This document shows positions 37,229-46,521 of a stretch of 64,000 nucleotides of DNA, piece by piece (the first letter of the stretch is position 1; each line of letters begins with the position of its first letter). Below the pieces are notes generated by a model, which was given only the letters and a program-made list of their open reading frames with translations, made no database searches and had not been told where the DNA came from. Position numbers and translations under genes: made by a program. Source of the DNA: Desulfofustis sp. PB-SRB1 (GTDB lineage Bacteria > Desulfobacterota > Desulfobulbia > Desulfobulbales > Desulfocapsaceae); assembly GCA_016722945.1 (NCBI GenBank), contig JAEQMT010000010.1:62001-126000 (forward strand), written 5' to 3'.

Positions 37229-37369
37229 GGGAACCCTGAAAAATGGCCTTTTGGCCCAATCTCATCGTTGTATAAAAAATTTTATCCTCGGGGTATTAGG
37301 CATATGCCTGCGGTAAAATTTTTTTCACGCCTTGATCTTGAAGGAAAATTCTCATTTTTCAAGGCTCCC
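37229..37369. mobile_element. 141-bp MITE family, copy 3
   Basis: Ends GGGAACCCTGAAAAATGG and CATTTTTCAAGGCTCCC are inverted to each other. The 4-bp direct duplication TGCC flanks it (37225-37228 and 37370-37373). It is the clearest intact copy and sits 113 bp upstream of the Crp-type gene. The flanking stretch from 36907 to 37481 has no supported gene. Confidence 0.85.
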
Positions 37370-37481
37370 TGCCATATAGGCGGCACCTAGCTGTGTAAGA
37401 CGTGCCGTGTTGCGCTCTGCCCTTGGGTGCATCCTTTTATCTGGGCGGCACGCCCTGGTCTACGTTAAAAACTGTTGCACC

Positions 37482-38174
37482 ATGAATGACGGACTAAAGA
37501 TACTTGGCGCTATTGAACCGTTCAGCGAACTGAGCACCGATCAGTTGCGGCAGGTGCACGCAATTACCTCGGTGGTTGACTGCAAGCGCGGTGCATCGAT
37601 CTTTTTAGAAGGCGATGACGGGGCCGGTTTCTATGTGGTGATGAGCAGTCGGGTTAAGGTCTTCAAGCTTTCTATTGAAGGCAGGGAGCAGATTCTTCAT
37701 ATCCTCGGGCCGGGTGAGCCTTTTGGCGAGGTTGCCGTTTTTGCCGGAACTTCTTTTCCCGCCAATGCGGCGTGTATAGAAACGTCCCGGCTGCTCTTTC
37801 TGCCTCGCGCGGCCTTTGTGGACATGATCTCAAACAATCCATCGCTGGCCATGAAGATGCTGGCGGTTCTTTCAATGCGACCGCGGCAGTTTGCCGGCCA
37901 GGTGGAAAACCTCTCCTTAAAAGAAGTTCCCAGCCGGCTGGCCTCCTATCTTCTGGTCTTGATGAAGGAGCAACCACAAGAGGCCGATATGGTTACCTTG
38001 CCGATTTCCAAGGGCCAGCTCGCCGGTTTGCTGGGAACAATACCGGAAACGCTTTCCCGGATATTATCGCGGATGTCGCGGGCAGGCCTCATCAAGGTAA
38101 GCGGCGCCACTATTCACATTACCGATATCAAGGGTCTGGAAACAGTGGCCGGCCCCGGCGCCAGTATCGAGTGA
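37482..38174 (+). CDS. Crp/Fnr-family transcriptional regulator
   Basis: A 230-residue protein: cyclic-nucleotide-binding-like sensor domain (RGASIFLEGDDGAGFYVVMS; GPGEPFGEVAVFAG), a long dimer helix, and a C-terminal HTH_Crp domain (LPISKGQLAGLLGTIPETLS). It lacks an N-terminal four-cysteine set, so it is not an oxygen-sensing FNR. The ATG at 37482 is preferred over the open frame from 37407. The next gene begins 11 bp after its stop, suggesting it regulates the flavoprotein. Confidence 0.88.
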   Translation: MNDGLKILGAIEPFSELSTDQLRQVHAITSVVDCKRGASIFLEGDDGAGFYVVMSSRVKVFKLSIEGREQILHILGPGEPFGEVAVFAGTSFPANAACIETSRLLFLPRAAFVDMISNNPSLAMKMLAVLSMRPRQFAGQVENLSLKEVPSRLASYLLVLMKEQPQEADMVTLPISKGQLAGLLGTIPETLSRILSRMSRAGLIKVSGATIHITDIKGLETVAGPGASIE

Positions 38175-38185
38175 GGGGATTGCTC

Positions 38186-40186
38186 ATGAAACTGTTTGAA
38201 CCGCTACATCTTCCCTTTGTCACCTTGAAAAACCGTATCGTCATGGGTTCCATGCATACCGGCCTGGAGGAAGAACGTGACGGGTTTGCGCGGATGGCGG
38301 CCTTTTACCAGGCAAGGGCCAAAGGCGGGGTGGGGTTGATCGTCACCGGCGGGGTGGCGCCGAACCGGGCCGGGTGGGTGGCGCCGTTCGCCCTGCGTCT
38401 GGCCAAGGAGTCACAGGTGAAATCGCATCGACTGATTACCGATGCGGTGCATGAGCATGGCGGCCAGATCTGTCTGCAGATCCTGCATGCCGGGCGCTAT
38501 GGCTACCATCCGCTGTGCGTGGCGCCGTCGGCCATCAAAGCACCGATTAACCGCTTCAAGCCGCGGGCTCTGTCGAAGCGCTCCATTAGATCCACCATCA
38601 GCGACTTCATTGTCTGTGCCGAGCTGGCCAGACGGGCGGGCTATGACGGGGTCGAGGTGATGGGCTCGGAGGGGTATCTGATCAACCAGTTCATCGCCGC
38701 AAAAACAAACCGCCGTACCGATGAATGGGGAGGAAGCTTTGCTAACCGGATCAGATTTGCCATTGAGATTGTCCGCGGTATCCGCGAGCGGGTGGGGGAA
38801 CGCTTTATCATCATCTACCGCCTCTCCATGCTCGATCTGGTCAAGGACGGCAGCAGCTTTGACGAGATTGTCGAGCTTGGCGTCCGCATCCAGGAGGCCG
38901 GCGCCACCATCATCAATACCGGTATCGGCTGGCACGAGGCGCGGGTGCCCACCATTGCCGCGGTGGTGCCGCGGGCGGGGTTTTCCTGGGTGACGGGGCG
39001 GTTCAAGGATAAGATTTCACTGCCGCTGATAGCCACCAATCGAATCAACATGCCGCGGGTGGCCGAGCAGGTGCTGACCGAGGGAGGCGCCGATCTTATC
39101 TCCATGGCCAGACCGTTTCTGGCCGATGACGAGTGGGTGATAAAGGCCCAGCAAGGCAGAGATGATGAGATCAACACCTGTATCGCCTGCAATCAGGCCT
39201 GTCTGGATAATATTTTTTCGCGTCAGACGGCCACCTGCCTGGTCAATCCTCGTGCCTGCCGGGAGACGGTGATGCCGTTTACCCCAGCCACCGTGCAAAA
39301 ACGGGTAGCGGTGGTGGGCGCCGGGCCGGGCGGTCTTGCTTGCGCCGTCACCGCGGCGGCACGTGGCCATCAGGTGAGCTTGTTTGAAAAACAGCTCGCC
39401 ATCGGCGGCCAGTTTCTTTTTGCCAGGCAGGTGCCGGGAAAAGAGGAGTTTGATGAAACCCTGCGCTACTTCAGACGGCAGATTGAGATCCACGACGTTG
39501 ATCTGCGCCTGGGAACCACCCCCACCCCGGCTGAACTCAAGGGTTTCGCGGAGGTTGTTATCGCCACCGGGGTAAAGCCGCGCCCGCTCACTATTTCTGG
39601 TGCCGATCATGCGCGGGTAGTTTCCTATATCGATGTTTTGACCGGCGCCGTCGAGGTGGGTGAGCGGGCAGCTATTATCGGTGCCGGCGGTATCGGCTTT
39701 GATGTGGCCACGTTTCTGCTGGCCGGCCACTCTCAGGCAGAGGATATCGAGGCATTTCTTACCACGTGGGGGATCGACCCAGCCATCGCGGCGCCGGGCG
39801 GGCTGGTGTCGCCGGCTCATCACCCGCCTGCCCGGCAGCTTTTCATGTTGCAGCGAAAAACGACCAAACCCGGCGCCGGGCTTGGCAAAACCACCGGCTG
39901 GATTCATCGTGCCGTATTAAAGAAGGCCGGGGTGAGTTTTTTCACCGGGGTGGAGTATGTGGACATCACCGATGATGGCCTTGGCTTCAGAAAAGATGGC
40001 AGGTTACAGCGCCTTGAGGTCGATCACATCGTGGTTTGCGCCGGCCAGGAACCGGAAAAATCTCTGGCTGACGATCTCGCCCGTGACGGGCTGAATGTGC
40101 ATATCATCGGCGGCGCCCGCAAAGCGGCCGAACTCGATGCCCAGCGGGCAATCTCCGAAGGAGTGGCCTGTGCTGATTCATTGTAG
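38186..40186 (+). CDS. 2,4-dienoyl-CoA reductase-like NADH:flavin oxidoreductase
   Basis: A 666-residue multi-domain enzyme: FMN TIM barrel (NRIVMGSMHTGLEEE; YDGVEVMGSEGYLINQF), a 4Fe-4S motif CIACNQACLDN followed by a fourth Cys after 11 residues, then FAD (VVGAGPGGLACAVTAAARGH) and NAD domains (AAIIGAGGIGFDVATFLL). This is the FadH/trimethylamine dehydrogenase/BaiCD layout. ATG 38186 is preferred over the long open frame from 37772. Substrate is probably an enoyl-CoA or other enone; the Crp-type gene upstream likely controls it. Confidence 0.88.
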   Translation: MKLFEPLHLPFVTLKNRIVMGSMHTGLEEERDGFARMAAFYQARAKGGVGLIVTGGVAPNRAGWVAPFALRLAKESQVKSHRLITDAVHEHGGQICLQILHAGRYGYHPLCVAPSAIKAPINRFKPRALSKRSIRSTISDFIVCAELARRAGYDGVEVMGSEGYLINQFIAAKTNRRTDEWGGSFANRIRFAIEIVRGIRERVGERFIIIYRLSMLDLVKDGSSFDEIVELGVRIQEAGATIINTGIGWHEARVPTIAAVVPRAGFSWVTGRFKDKISLPLIATNRINMPRVAEQVLTEGGADLISMARPFLADDEWVIKAQQGRDDEINTCIACNQACLDNIFSRQTATCLVNPRACRETVMPFTPATVQKRVAVVGAGPGGLACAVTAAARGHQVSLFEKQLAIGGQFLFARQVPGKEEFDETLRYFRRQIEIHDVDLRLGTTPTPAELKGFAEVVIATGVKPRPLTISGADHARVVSYIDVLTGAVEVGERAAIIGAGGIGFDVATFLLAGHSQAEDIEAFLTTWGIDPAIAAPGGLVSPAHHPPARQLFMLQRKTTKPGAGLGKTTGWIHRAVLKKAGVSFFTGVEYVDITDDGLGFRKDGRLQRLEVDHIVVCAGQEPEKSLADDLARDGLNVHIIGGARKAAELDAQRAISEGVACADSL

Positions 40187-40426
40187 GGGCGCCGTGCTCG
40201 CGCCTTATTTCATATCGATATTTCTGAATATAAAGCCAAGTATTACTGTATTTTTCGTTTTGGTTTCCAATTTTTCTCTTATCTATTTGATTTTCGGTCT
40301 CTTATTGCTGTTTAATCTGGGGTCTTTGCAAGCGGCCTTGGAGGGCGCCAACAATTTGCTTTCTCAGTGGACCGAATTTCGAGTAAAGATAACTGGTGCG
40401 GAGGATTTTAAACGTTTCAAACTCAT
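40187..40426. other. Intergenic region with no supported gene
   Basis: About 240 bp of AT-rich sequence between the flavoprotein gene and the MITE. One plus-frame reading is hydrophobic (SNFSLIYLIFGLLLLFNLG) but has no good start or ribosome binding site and overlaps the previous gene, so I leave it unannotated. Confidence 0.4.
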
Positions 40427-40565
40427 GGGAATCATGAAAGATGAGAATGTTTGTTCAAGATCGATGCGCGAGGAAAATTTTACCGCAGTCCGACCCAATC
40501 TTTCGAGGATACAATTTTTTGCGCAACGATGAGGTTGTGCGAAAAGGCTATTTTGCAAGGCTTCC
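40427..40565. mobile_element. 141-bp MITE family, copy 4 (inverted)
   Basis: Relative to copies 2 and 3 it is in the opposite orientation: it begins GGGAATCATGAAAGATGAG and ends TTTTGCAAGGCTTCC. The 4-bp direct duplication TCAT (40423-40426 and 40566-40569) flanks it. It lies directly before the RACo start codon (40589), so it may form that gene's leader or have displaced its promoter. Confidence 0.8.
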
Positions 40566-40588
40566 TCATAACATCAACCGATTTACTG

Positions 40589-42550
40589 ATGGGAACACAC
40601 CGGATCACATTTCTGCCTCATCAGCGCACCATCGACGTTGAAGATGGTGAGCGCTTGCTGCGTGCCGCCATGCTTGGCGGGGTTCACATCAACGCCTCCT
40701 GCGGTGGTGAGGGTTTCTGCGGTAAATGCCGGGTACTGGTTGAAGAGGGTGCGGTAGAAGCAGGGGTTTCAGAGCAGCTTTGCGCCGAAGACATCGAGCA
40801 GGGGTACCGGCTCGCCTGTTTAGCCACGGTGCGTGAAGACGCCACTATTCGTGTTCCCCTGGAGTCATCTATTGACCGCAGCGTTGTCGCCGCCCAGGTG
40901 CAGCCGCGTCGTACCGCGTCGATCAGGCAGATGGACTTTGAGGCGCTCAAGGAGCAGGGGCTGTTCAGTCCGCCGGTGGAAAAGGCCTACCTTGAACTGC
41001 CACCCCCCGATGCGCAGAACAACATGCCCGATGTGACCAGGCTGATCGAGTGCCTCAAACTGCAGGCGGATGAGCACAAGCTTGAGCTGACCATGGGAGT
41101 GATTCGGAAACTACCGAAGATCCTGCGTGATTCCGACTTCAAGGTTACCATTAATATGGTACGGCCGGTACGCCAAGACGGCAAGACGATCATTACCGAT
41201 GTCCAGCCGGGCGATACCCGTGCCGAAAACTATGCCATCGCTCTTGATATCGGGACAACCACCATTTACGCTCAGCTTATCGATCTGATCAGCGGCGCCA
41301 CCATTGCCGAGGCAGGTGATTTCAACGGCCAGATCAGCTACGGTGAGGACGTCATCAGCCGGATCATCTTCGCGGAAAAACCGGGCGGTCTCGATACCCT
41401 GCAAAAGGCGGTGGTGGGTACCATCAACAAGGTACTGGGCGCCCTGTTTACCAATTCGGACATCGATAAACAGTACGTTTCCACCATCACCATGGCCGGC
41501 AACACCACCATGACCCAACTGCTGCTGGCCATTGATCCGCGTTACCTGCGGCGTGCTCCGTATGTGCCGGCATCTACCCTCTATCCCCCACTTGATGCCA
41601 CAGCTCTGGGTCTTGATCTGGGTGAGCATGTCATTGCGCTGCTGTTCCCGGTGGTCTCCAGCTATGTCGGCGGCGATATCGTAGCCGGCATCATGGGCAC
41701 CGGGCTCTATCGGGAGGAGCCACTGACCCTGTTTCTCGATATCGGTACCAATGCCGAGATCGTGATCGGCAATAAGGACTGGCTGGCCTGCACCGCCTGT
41801 TCCGCCGGTCCCGCATTTGAAGGCGGCGGCATCGAGTTCGGGATGCGGGCGGCACGCGGGGCGATCGAGGATATCTCCTTTGATCCGGCGAGCTACGAGC
41901 CCATGCTGCTCACCATCGGTGACGTACGTCCCAAAGGAATTTGCGGCTCCGGGTTGATCGCTACGGTAGCGGTCATGTTCGAAATGGGGATGATCAACAA
42001 CCGTGGTAAATTCAACCGTGACCTGCCGACAGCGCGGATCAGGGAAACCGGCGGGGTCTGGGAATTTGTTCTGGTCTGGGCCGAACAGAGCGCGATCAAT
42101 CGCGACATAACCTTGTCGGAGATCGATGTCGATAATCTCATTCGCGCCAAAGGGGCGGTCTACAGCGGCTGTCTGACCCTGCTCGAAGAGGTCGGCCTGG
42201 GCATGGAGATGGTGGAGCGCATCATTTTGGCGGGCGGGTTCGGCAGCTATATCGATCTGGAAAAAGCGATGACTATCGGTCTGCTGCCGGAGATTGATCC
42301 GGAACGGGTGATTTTTGTCGGCAACGGTTCACTTATGGGCGCCCGGATGAGTGCGCTTACCAATCGGATGCGACGCGATGTGGTGCAGGTAAACAAGATG
42401 ATGACCAACTTCGAGCTCTCGGAGACTCCGTCCTATATGGATCATTACGTTGCCGCCATGTTCATTCCGCACACCGAGATCGAAAAATTTCCCGGCGTCA
42501 AGGCACGCCTTCAGGCGCGGGAGACAGAGAGGCAGAGCACGGGGAATTGA
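40589..42550 (+). CDS. Reductive activator of corrinoid Fe-S protein (RACo)
   Basis: A 653-residue protein of the corrinoid-activator family: N-terminal 2Fe-2S ferredoxin domain (CGGEGFCGKCRVLVEEG plus a fourth Cys in RLACLATV), a linker and middle domain, and a C-terminal ASKHA ATPase (ALDIGTTTIYAQLID; LFLDIGTNAEIVIGN; LAGGFGSYIDLEKAM). It uses ATP to drive reduction of the inactive Co(II) corrinoid of AcsCD. The start is ATG 40589 (the frame is open from 40451 through the MITE). It is first in the CODH/ACS region. Confidence 0.9.
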   Translation: MGTHRITFLPHQRTIDVEDGERLLRAAMLGGVHINASCGGEGFCGKCRVLVEEGAVEAGVSEQLCAEDIEQGYRLACLATVREDATIRVPLESSIDRSVVAAQVQPRRTASIRQMDFEALKEQGLFSPPVEKAYLELPPPDAQNNMPDVTRLIECLKLQADEHKLELTMGVIRKLPKILRDSDFKVTINMVRPVRQDGKTIITDVQPGDTRAENYAIALDIGTTTIYAQLIDLISGATIAEAGDFNGQISYGEDVISRIIFAEKPGGLDTLQKAVVGTINKVLGALFTNSDIDKQYVSTITMAGNTTMTQLLLAIDPRYLRRAPYVPASTLYPPLDATALGLDLGEHVIALLFPVVSSYVGGDIVAGIMGTGLYREEPLTLFLDIGTNAEIVIGNKDWLACTACSAGPAFEGGGIEFGMRAARGAIEDISFDPASYEPMLLTIGDVRPKGICGSGLIATVAVMFEMGMINNRGKFNRDLPTARIRETGGVWEFVLVWAEQSAINRDITLSEIDVDNLIRAKGAVYSGCLTLLEEVGLGMEMVERIILAGGFGSYIDLEKAMTIGLLPEIDPERVIFVGNGSLMGARMSALTNRMRRDVVQVNKMMTNFELSETPSYMDHYVAAMFIPHTEIEKFPGVKARLQARETERQSTGN

Positions 42551-42590
42551 TGATAATTAGGTGTCACAGTGAAGTACTTCTTGCAACTGC

Positions 42591-42634
42591 ATCGAAAATA
42601 ATGAATTATTGTATCGATTATAATGAATTTTTGT
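42591..42634. repeat. 22-bp tandem repeat upstream of acsD
   Basis: Two head-to-tail units (42591-42612, 42613-42634) share ATCGANNATAATGAATTNTTGT, differing at three positions. They lie 141 bp before the acsD start, with TTGTGC and TATAGG spaced by about 17 bp following, so they may be part of a regulated promoter. Confidence 0.5.
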
Positions 42635-42774
42635 GCGACAAATTCTTTGGTAGTATAGGAGAAGCGATTTTTATGGTGAAACGGTGAAATGAGCCGGTGA
42701 TGATCACAGTTCTCGGTCCAGCCCGGTCATTACAGCCATCGGTGCGATTAACATTTACCTGAAAGGAGGCTGAC

Positions 42775-44346
42775 GTGGCATTTGCAATCAACAAGGAATC
42801 CTACACCGGAACCATTCGAGAGATCACGATTGGTAAAGGTGACCGTGCGTTTTCCGTCGGCGGTGATGCAGCGTATCCGTTTTATACCTTTGAAGGAGAG
42901 ATGCCCAACCGGCCGGTGATTGCCATGGAGATCTGGGACATGGAGCCCACCGATTGGCCGGAAGCGGCCCGCGCCCCCTTTGCTGACGTACTTGGCGACC
43001 CGGCCGCGTGGGCGAAAAAGTGCGTAGAGGAATATGGCGCCCAGGCCATCGTCCTGCAACTCAAGAGCATCGATCCCAATGACCAGGACGCCACCCCCGA
43101 AGCCGCCGCTGAGACGGTGAAAAAGGTGTTGGCGGCTATTGATGTACCGCTGATTGTCTGGGGGTGCGCCACCCCTGCCAAGGATGAAGAGGTGATGAAG
43201 GCCGTTTCTGAGGCCTGCCAGAACGAGAATCTCCTGCTTGGCCCGGTCGAGGAAAAAAATTACAAGGGTATCGCTGCCGCCGCCATGGGGTACGGGCACT
43301 CGCTGATTTCTTCCTCGCCCATTGATGTAAACCTGGCCAAGCAGATCAATATATTGCTGGAAAATTTCGGCATGCCGATGGATCGCATCGTCGTCGATCC
43401 CACCACCGGTGGTTTGGGGTACGGCATGGAGTACAGCTACTCGGTAATGGAGCGTTTGACCATGGCGGCGCTCAGCCAGGGTGATGACAAATTGCAATAC
43501 CCGATGATCAACAACCTTGGCAATGAGGTATGGAAGTGTAAGGAAGCCAAGCAGACGGTGGAAGAAGCGCCGACCCTTGGCGATCCCGAGCGCCGTGCCA
43601 TTCTGATGGAGGCGGTGGGAGCGGCCACCTATCTGCTGGCCGGCTCCAACATCCTGATCATGCGTCACCCCGAATCGATCCGGTTGGTCAAATCGTACAT
43701 CAAAGCCTTGTATGAGGGTGGTGCGTTGGCAGATGTCGCTCCCATCAGCAAGCGGCTGGCTGAGGTTTCAGTGGATTTTGCCGCCCTGGCGCCGGCGCTT
43801 GATCTGAGCATTGAGGAAGAAGCCAAGGCCGCCCCCGCCGCCAAAGCGGAACCGGCTGCCCCGGTCGCCCCGGCCGCACCGCAAGCTGAGGAAAAACCAG
43901 CTGCCGCGGCGGCCGTTCCAGAACAACCGGCACCGGCGCCGCAACCCGCCGCCCCAGCCGCGCCCGAGGTAGATGCCCAGGCTGAGGCGGAAGCGGCTGT
44001 CAAGGCAAAAGCAGAAGCCGAAGCCAAGGTTAAAGCAGAGGCCGAAGCCAAGGCTAAAGCGGAAGCAGAGGCCAAAGCCAAGGCGGAAGCAGCGGCTAAG
44101 GCCAAGGCTGAAGCAGAGGCTAAGGCAAAAGAAGAGGCGGAAAAACAGGCCGCCGCAGAGGCACGGGCTGCCCGTGACACGGCGGAAAAAGAGCTGCGGG
44201 CCAAACGCGCCAGGGAGAAAGCGGCCCTTGCCGCGAAGCGAACGGCGACGCCGCGGGAAGAAAAAACCATGACCCCTGCCGCCATTCAGAAAAGCGAGCA
44301 GGAAAAAATGCTGGAGCGACTCAACAGGTTCCATAAACGCGGGTAA
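42775..44346 (+). CDS. acsD: Corrinoid Fe-S protein small subunit with long C-terminal extension
   Basis: Residues 1 to about 340 are a normal CoFeSP beta (AcsD/CdhD) subunit: FEGEMPNRPVIAMEIWDM, QLKSIDPNDQDATPEAAAET, DPTTGGLGYGMEYSYSVMER. From about residue 343 to 523 comes an extra Ala/Pro-rich linker and a Lys/Ala/Glu-rich segment with AKAEAEAKAKAEAEA-type repeats, predicted to be a long charged helix or coiled coil, ending in a basic tail. Usual AcsD length is about 310-330. GTG start behind AAAGGAGG. It binds the methyl-carrying corrinoid with AcsC. Confidence 0.93.
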   Translation: MAFAINKESYTGTIREITIGKGDRAFSVGGDAAYPFYTFEGEMPNRPVIAMEIWDMEPTDWPEAARAPFADVLGDPAAWAKKCVEEYGAQAIVLQLKSIDPNDQDATPEAAAETVKKVLAAIDVPLIVWGCATPAKDEEVMKAVSEACQNENLLLGPVEEKNYKGIAAAAMGYGHSLISSSPIDVNLAKQINILLENFGMPMDRIVVDPTTGGLGYGMEYSYSVMERLTMAALSQGDDKLQYPMINNLGNEVWKCKEAKQTVEEAPTLGDPERRAILMEAVGAATYLLAGSNILIMRHPESIRLVKSYIKALYEGGALADVAPISKRLAEVSVDFAALAPALDLSIEEEAKAAPAAKAEPAAPVAPAAPQAEEKPAAAAAVPEQPAPAPQPAAPAAPEVDAQAEAEAAVKAKAEAEAKVKAEAEAKAKAEAEAKAKAEAAAKAKAEAEAKAKEEAEKQAAAEARAARDTAEKELRAKRAREKAALAAKRTATPREEKTMTPAAIQKSEQEKMLERLNRFHKRG

Positions 44347-44358
44347 CCTGATTTGCTT

Positions 44359-44380
44359 GCCGATCAAAGATCGGCTTATT
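44359..44380 (+). promoter_or_regulatory. Intercistronic hairpin acsD-acsA
   Basis: GCCGATC-AAA-GATCGGC, a 7-bp stem with 3-nt loop, followed by TTATT, inside the 60-bp acsD-acsA gap. It may mark RNA processing or partial termination. Confidence 0.6.
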
Positions 44381-44406
44381 TATTATTTAAGTTGGGAGGT
44401 ACACAA

Positions 44407-46437
44407 ATGGCAGATGTGAAAGAAAAAACCATAGCAAAGGATCCCAAGCTGGCGAACGCACGTGAGGCATCCATTGATCCGGCAACCCAGGAAATGCTGC
44501 TGCGGGCGCAGGAACTGAAAATCGACACTGTGTTTGACCGCGCCGTGACCATGAAGCCGTGCGCTATCGGATTGCAGGGTATTTGTTGTAAAAACTGTGC
44601 CATGGGGCCGTGCCGTCTGCCCTTGCCCAAGGGCGGGATTGACGGTGAGGATACCCGTAAGGGACTCTGCGGCGCCACCGCCAATACCATCTGCGCGCGC
44701 AATTTCATCCGAATGATCGCCGCCGGCGCCGCCGCCCATTCCGACCATGGCCGGTCGGTGGCCGAGGTGTTTCTCTCGGTGGCACGCAAAGAGACCCAAG
44801 ACTACAAGATCAAAGATCCCATTAAACTGCTTGATATCGCCCCTCATTTCGGTGTTGCCACCACCGTGGAGGTGGACGGTAAGACCGTTGATCGTGATCT
44901 TGATGAAATTGCCCTTGAGGTGGCCGAGGCCGCCTATAACGAGTGGGGCAAGCCGGAAGGTACGCTGAATTATATTAAGCGCGCACCGCAGGCCTTGCAG
45001 GAAAAATGGAAGCGTGAGGGGGTTGAACCGCGCAATGTGGATAGAGAGATTGTCGAGATCATGCATCGCACCCACATGGGCGTCGATCAGGATTACAAGA
45101 ACCTGATGAAGCAGGGCACCCGCGCCGCGCTGGCGGACGGCTGGGGCGGCTCCATGCTGGCCACCGATCTGCAGGACGTGATGTTCGGCACCCCCTCACC
45201 CCTGCAGTCCGAGGTCAATCTCGGGGTCATGAAAGAAGATCACGTCAATATCATCGTGCACGGCCATGAGCCGGTGCTCTCCGAGATGATCGTGGCCGCC
45301 GCTCAGAGCCAGGAGATGGTTGCCTATGCCCAGGAAAAAGGGGCCAAGGGCATTCAACTCTCCGGTATCTGTTGTACCGCCAACGAGGTGCTGCAACGTC
45401 ATGGCGTACCGCCGGCGGGGACCTTCCTGCAACAGGAACTGGCGATTATCACCGGCGCCTGTGACGCCATGGTGGTAGACGTCCAGTGCGTCTTCCAGAA
45501 TCTGGCAAATGTCGCCAAGTGTTTTCATACCAAACTGATCACCACTCATCCCATCGCCAAAATGGAACAGGAAAACGTGGTACACATCGAGTTTGACGAG
45601 CACCACGCCATGGAAGATGCCATCAAGATCGTCAAGATGGCCATCGACAACTTCCAGAACCGCGGCGCCGAGGTGATGATTCCGCGTCATAAGGCCGCCC
45701 AGATCGCCGGCTTCGGCGTTGAATCCATCAGGTACCATCTGGGTGGTTCGTTCCGCGGTGATTATTACACCCTTAACGACAACATCATCAACGGCCGCAT
45801 CCGTGGTCTGGCCGGCATCGTCGGTTGCAACAACGCCCGCACCAAGCATAACGAAGAGCATATCGAGATCATGAAGGAATTGATCAAGAACGACGTGCTT
45901 GTTCTCACCACCGGATGTAGTGCAATCGCGGCCGGTATGCATGGCCTGCTTACCCCGGGCGCCGCCTCCGTGCACTGCGGCCCGGGTCTGGCCGAGGTCT
46001 GCGAGACGGTAGGGATCCCGCCGGTGCTGCATCTTGGCTCCTGCGTCGATAACAGCCGCATCCTGCTGGCCGCCACCGAGGTGGTGAAGGCGGGTGGTCT
46101 GGGCAACGACATCTCCGATCTTCCGGCGGCCGGCAGCGCGCCTGAATGGATGAGTGAGAAGGCCATCTCCATCGGCCAGTACTTCGTCGCCTCCGGCGTC
46201 TATGTCGTCTTCGGCTACCATATGCCGCTTGAAGGAGCCCCGGAGTTCAAGGATTATCTCTATCAGGAGATGGAAAAAATCTACGGCGGCAAGTGGGACT
46301 GCGAGCCCGATCCCATCAAGCATGCCCATAAGATCATCGCCCACATCGACGCCAAGCGCAAGGCGCTGGGCATCGACAAGGCGCGCGAGCGGGTCTTGAT
46401 GGATATGGCCGATCGTCAGGCTCTGGCTATGGAGTAA
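44407..46437 (+). CDS. acsA: Carbon monoxide dehydrogenase catalytic subunit
   Basis: A 676-residue Ni-Fe-S CODH of the bifunctional acetogenic type. The N-terminal cluster motif is GICCKNCAMGPCRLPLPKGG; later are GICCTANEVLQRHGVP, VVDVQCVFQN, GIVGCNNART, LTTGCSAIAAG and LHLGSCVDNSRI, which supply the C-cluster Cys and His ligands. The start ATG 44407 follows GGGAGGT. It interconverts CO2 and CO for the acetyl-CoA synthase encoded next. Confidence 0.95.
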   Translation: MADVKEKTIAKDPKLANAREASIDPATQEMLLRAQELKIDTVFDRAVTMKPCAIGLQGICCKNCAMGPCRLPLPKGGIDGEDTRKGLCGATANTICARNFIRMIAAGAAAHSDHGRSVAEVFLSVARKETQDYKIKDPIKLLDIAPHFGVATTVEVDGKTVDRDLDEIALEVAEAAYNEWGKPEGTLNYIKRAPQALQEKWKREGVEPRNVDREIVEIMHRTHMGVDQDYKNLMKQGTRAALADGWGGSMLATDLQDVMFGTPSPLQSEVNLGVMKEDHVNIIVHGHEPVLSEMIVAAAQSQEMVAYAQEKGAKGIQLSGICCTANEVLQRHGVPPAGTFLQQELAIITGACDAMVVDVQCVFQNLANVAKCFHTKLITTHPIAKMEQENVVHIEFDEHHAMEDAIKIVKMAIDNFQNRGAEVMIPRHKAAQIAGFGVESIRYHLGGSFRGDYYTLNDNIINGRIRGLAGIVGCNNARTKHNEEHIEIMKELIKNDVLVLTTGCSAIAAGMHGLLTPGAASVHCGPGLAEVCETVGIPPVLHLGSCVDNSRILLAATEVVKAGGLGNDISDLPAAGSAPEWMSEKAISIGQYFVASGVYVVFGYHMPLEGAPEFKDYLYQEMEKIYGGKWDCEPDPIKHAHKIIAHIDAKRKALGIDKARERVLMDMADRQALAME

Positions 46438-46462
46438 ACCGGTACGCCAACCGATTGTTACG

Positions 46463-46496
46463 GCAACCCTGGAACATGAATGTGTTCCGGGGTTGC
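46463..46496 (+). promoter_or_regulatory. Strong intercistronic hairpin acsA-acsB
   Basis: GCAACCCTGGAACA pairs with TGTTCCGGGGTTGC (14 bp, one wobble) around a 6-nt loop, within the 84-bp gap. It is not followed by a T-run, so stabilisation or processing is likelier than full termination. Confidence 0.7.
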
Positions 46497-46521
46497 TTCA
46501 TGTTCATATGAGGAGGAACGA

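Noticed and set aside
37772-38185. N-terminal 138-codon extension of the flavoprotein gene
   Set aside because: Lies wholly inside the Crp-type gene in another frame; the ATG at 38186 begins the conserved barrel.
40095-40532. Hydrophobic frame between the flavoprotein gene and RACo
   Set aside because: It starts inside the flavoprotein gene, lacks a ribosome binding site and runs into the MITE; no family match.
43665-44285. 206-codon Ala/Ser-rich frame on the minus strand over the acsD tail
   Set aside because: Complement of the Lys/Ala/Glu repeat; low complexity with no start signal.
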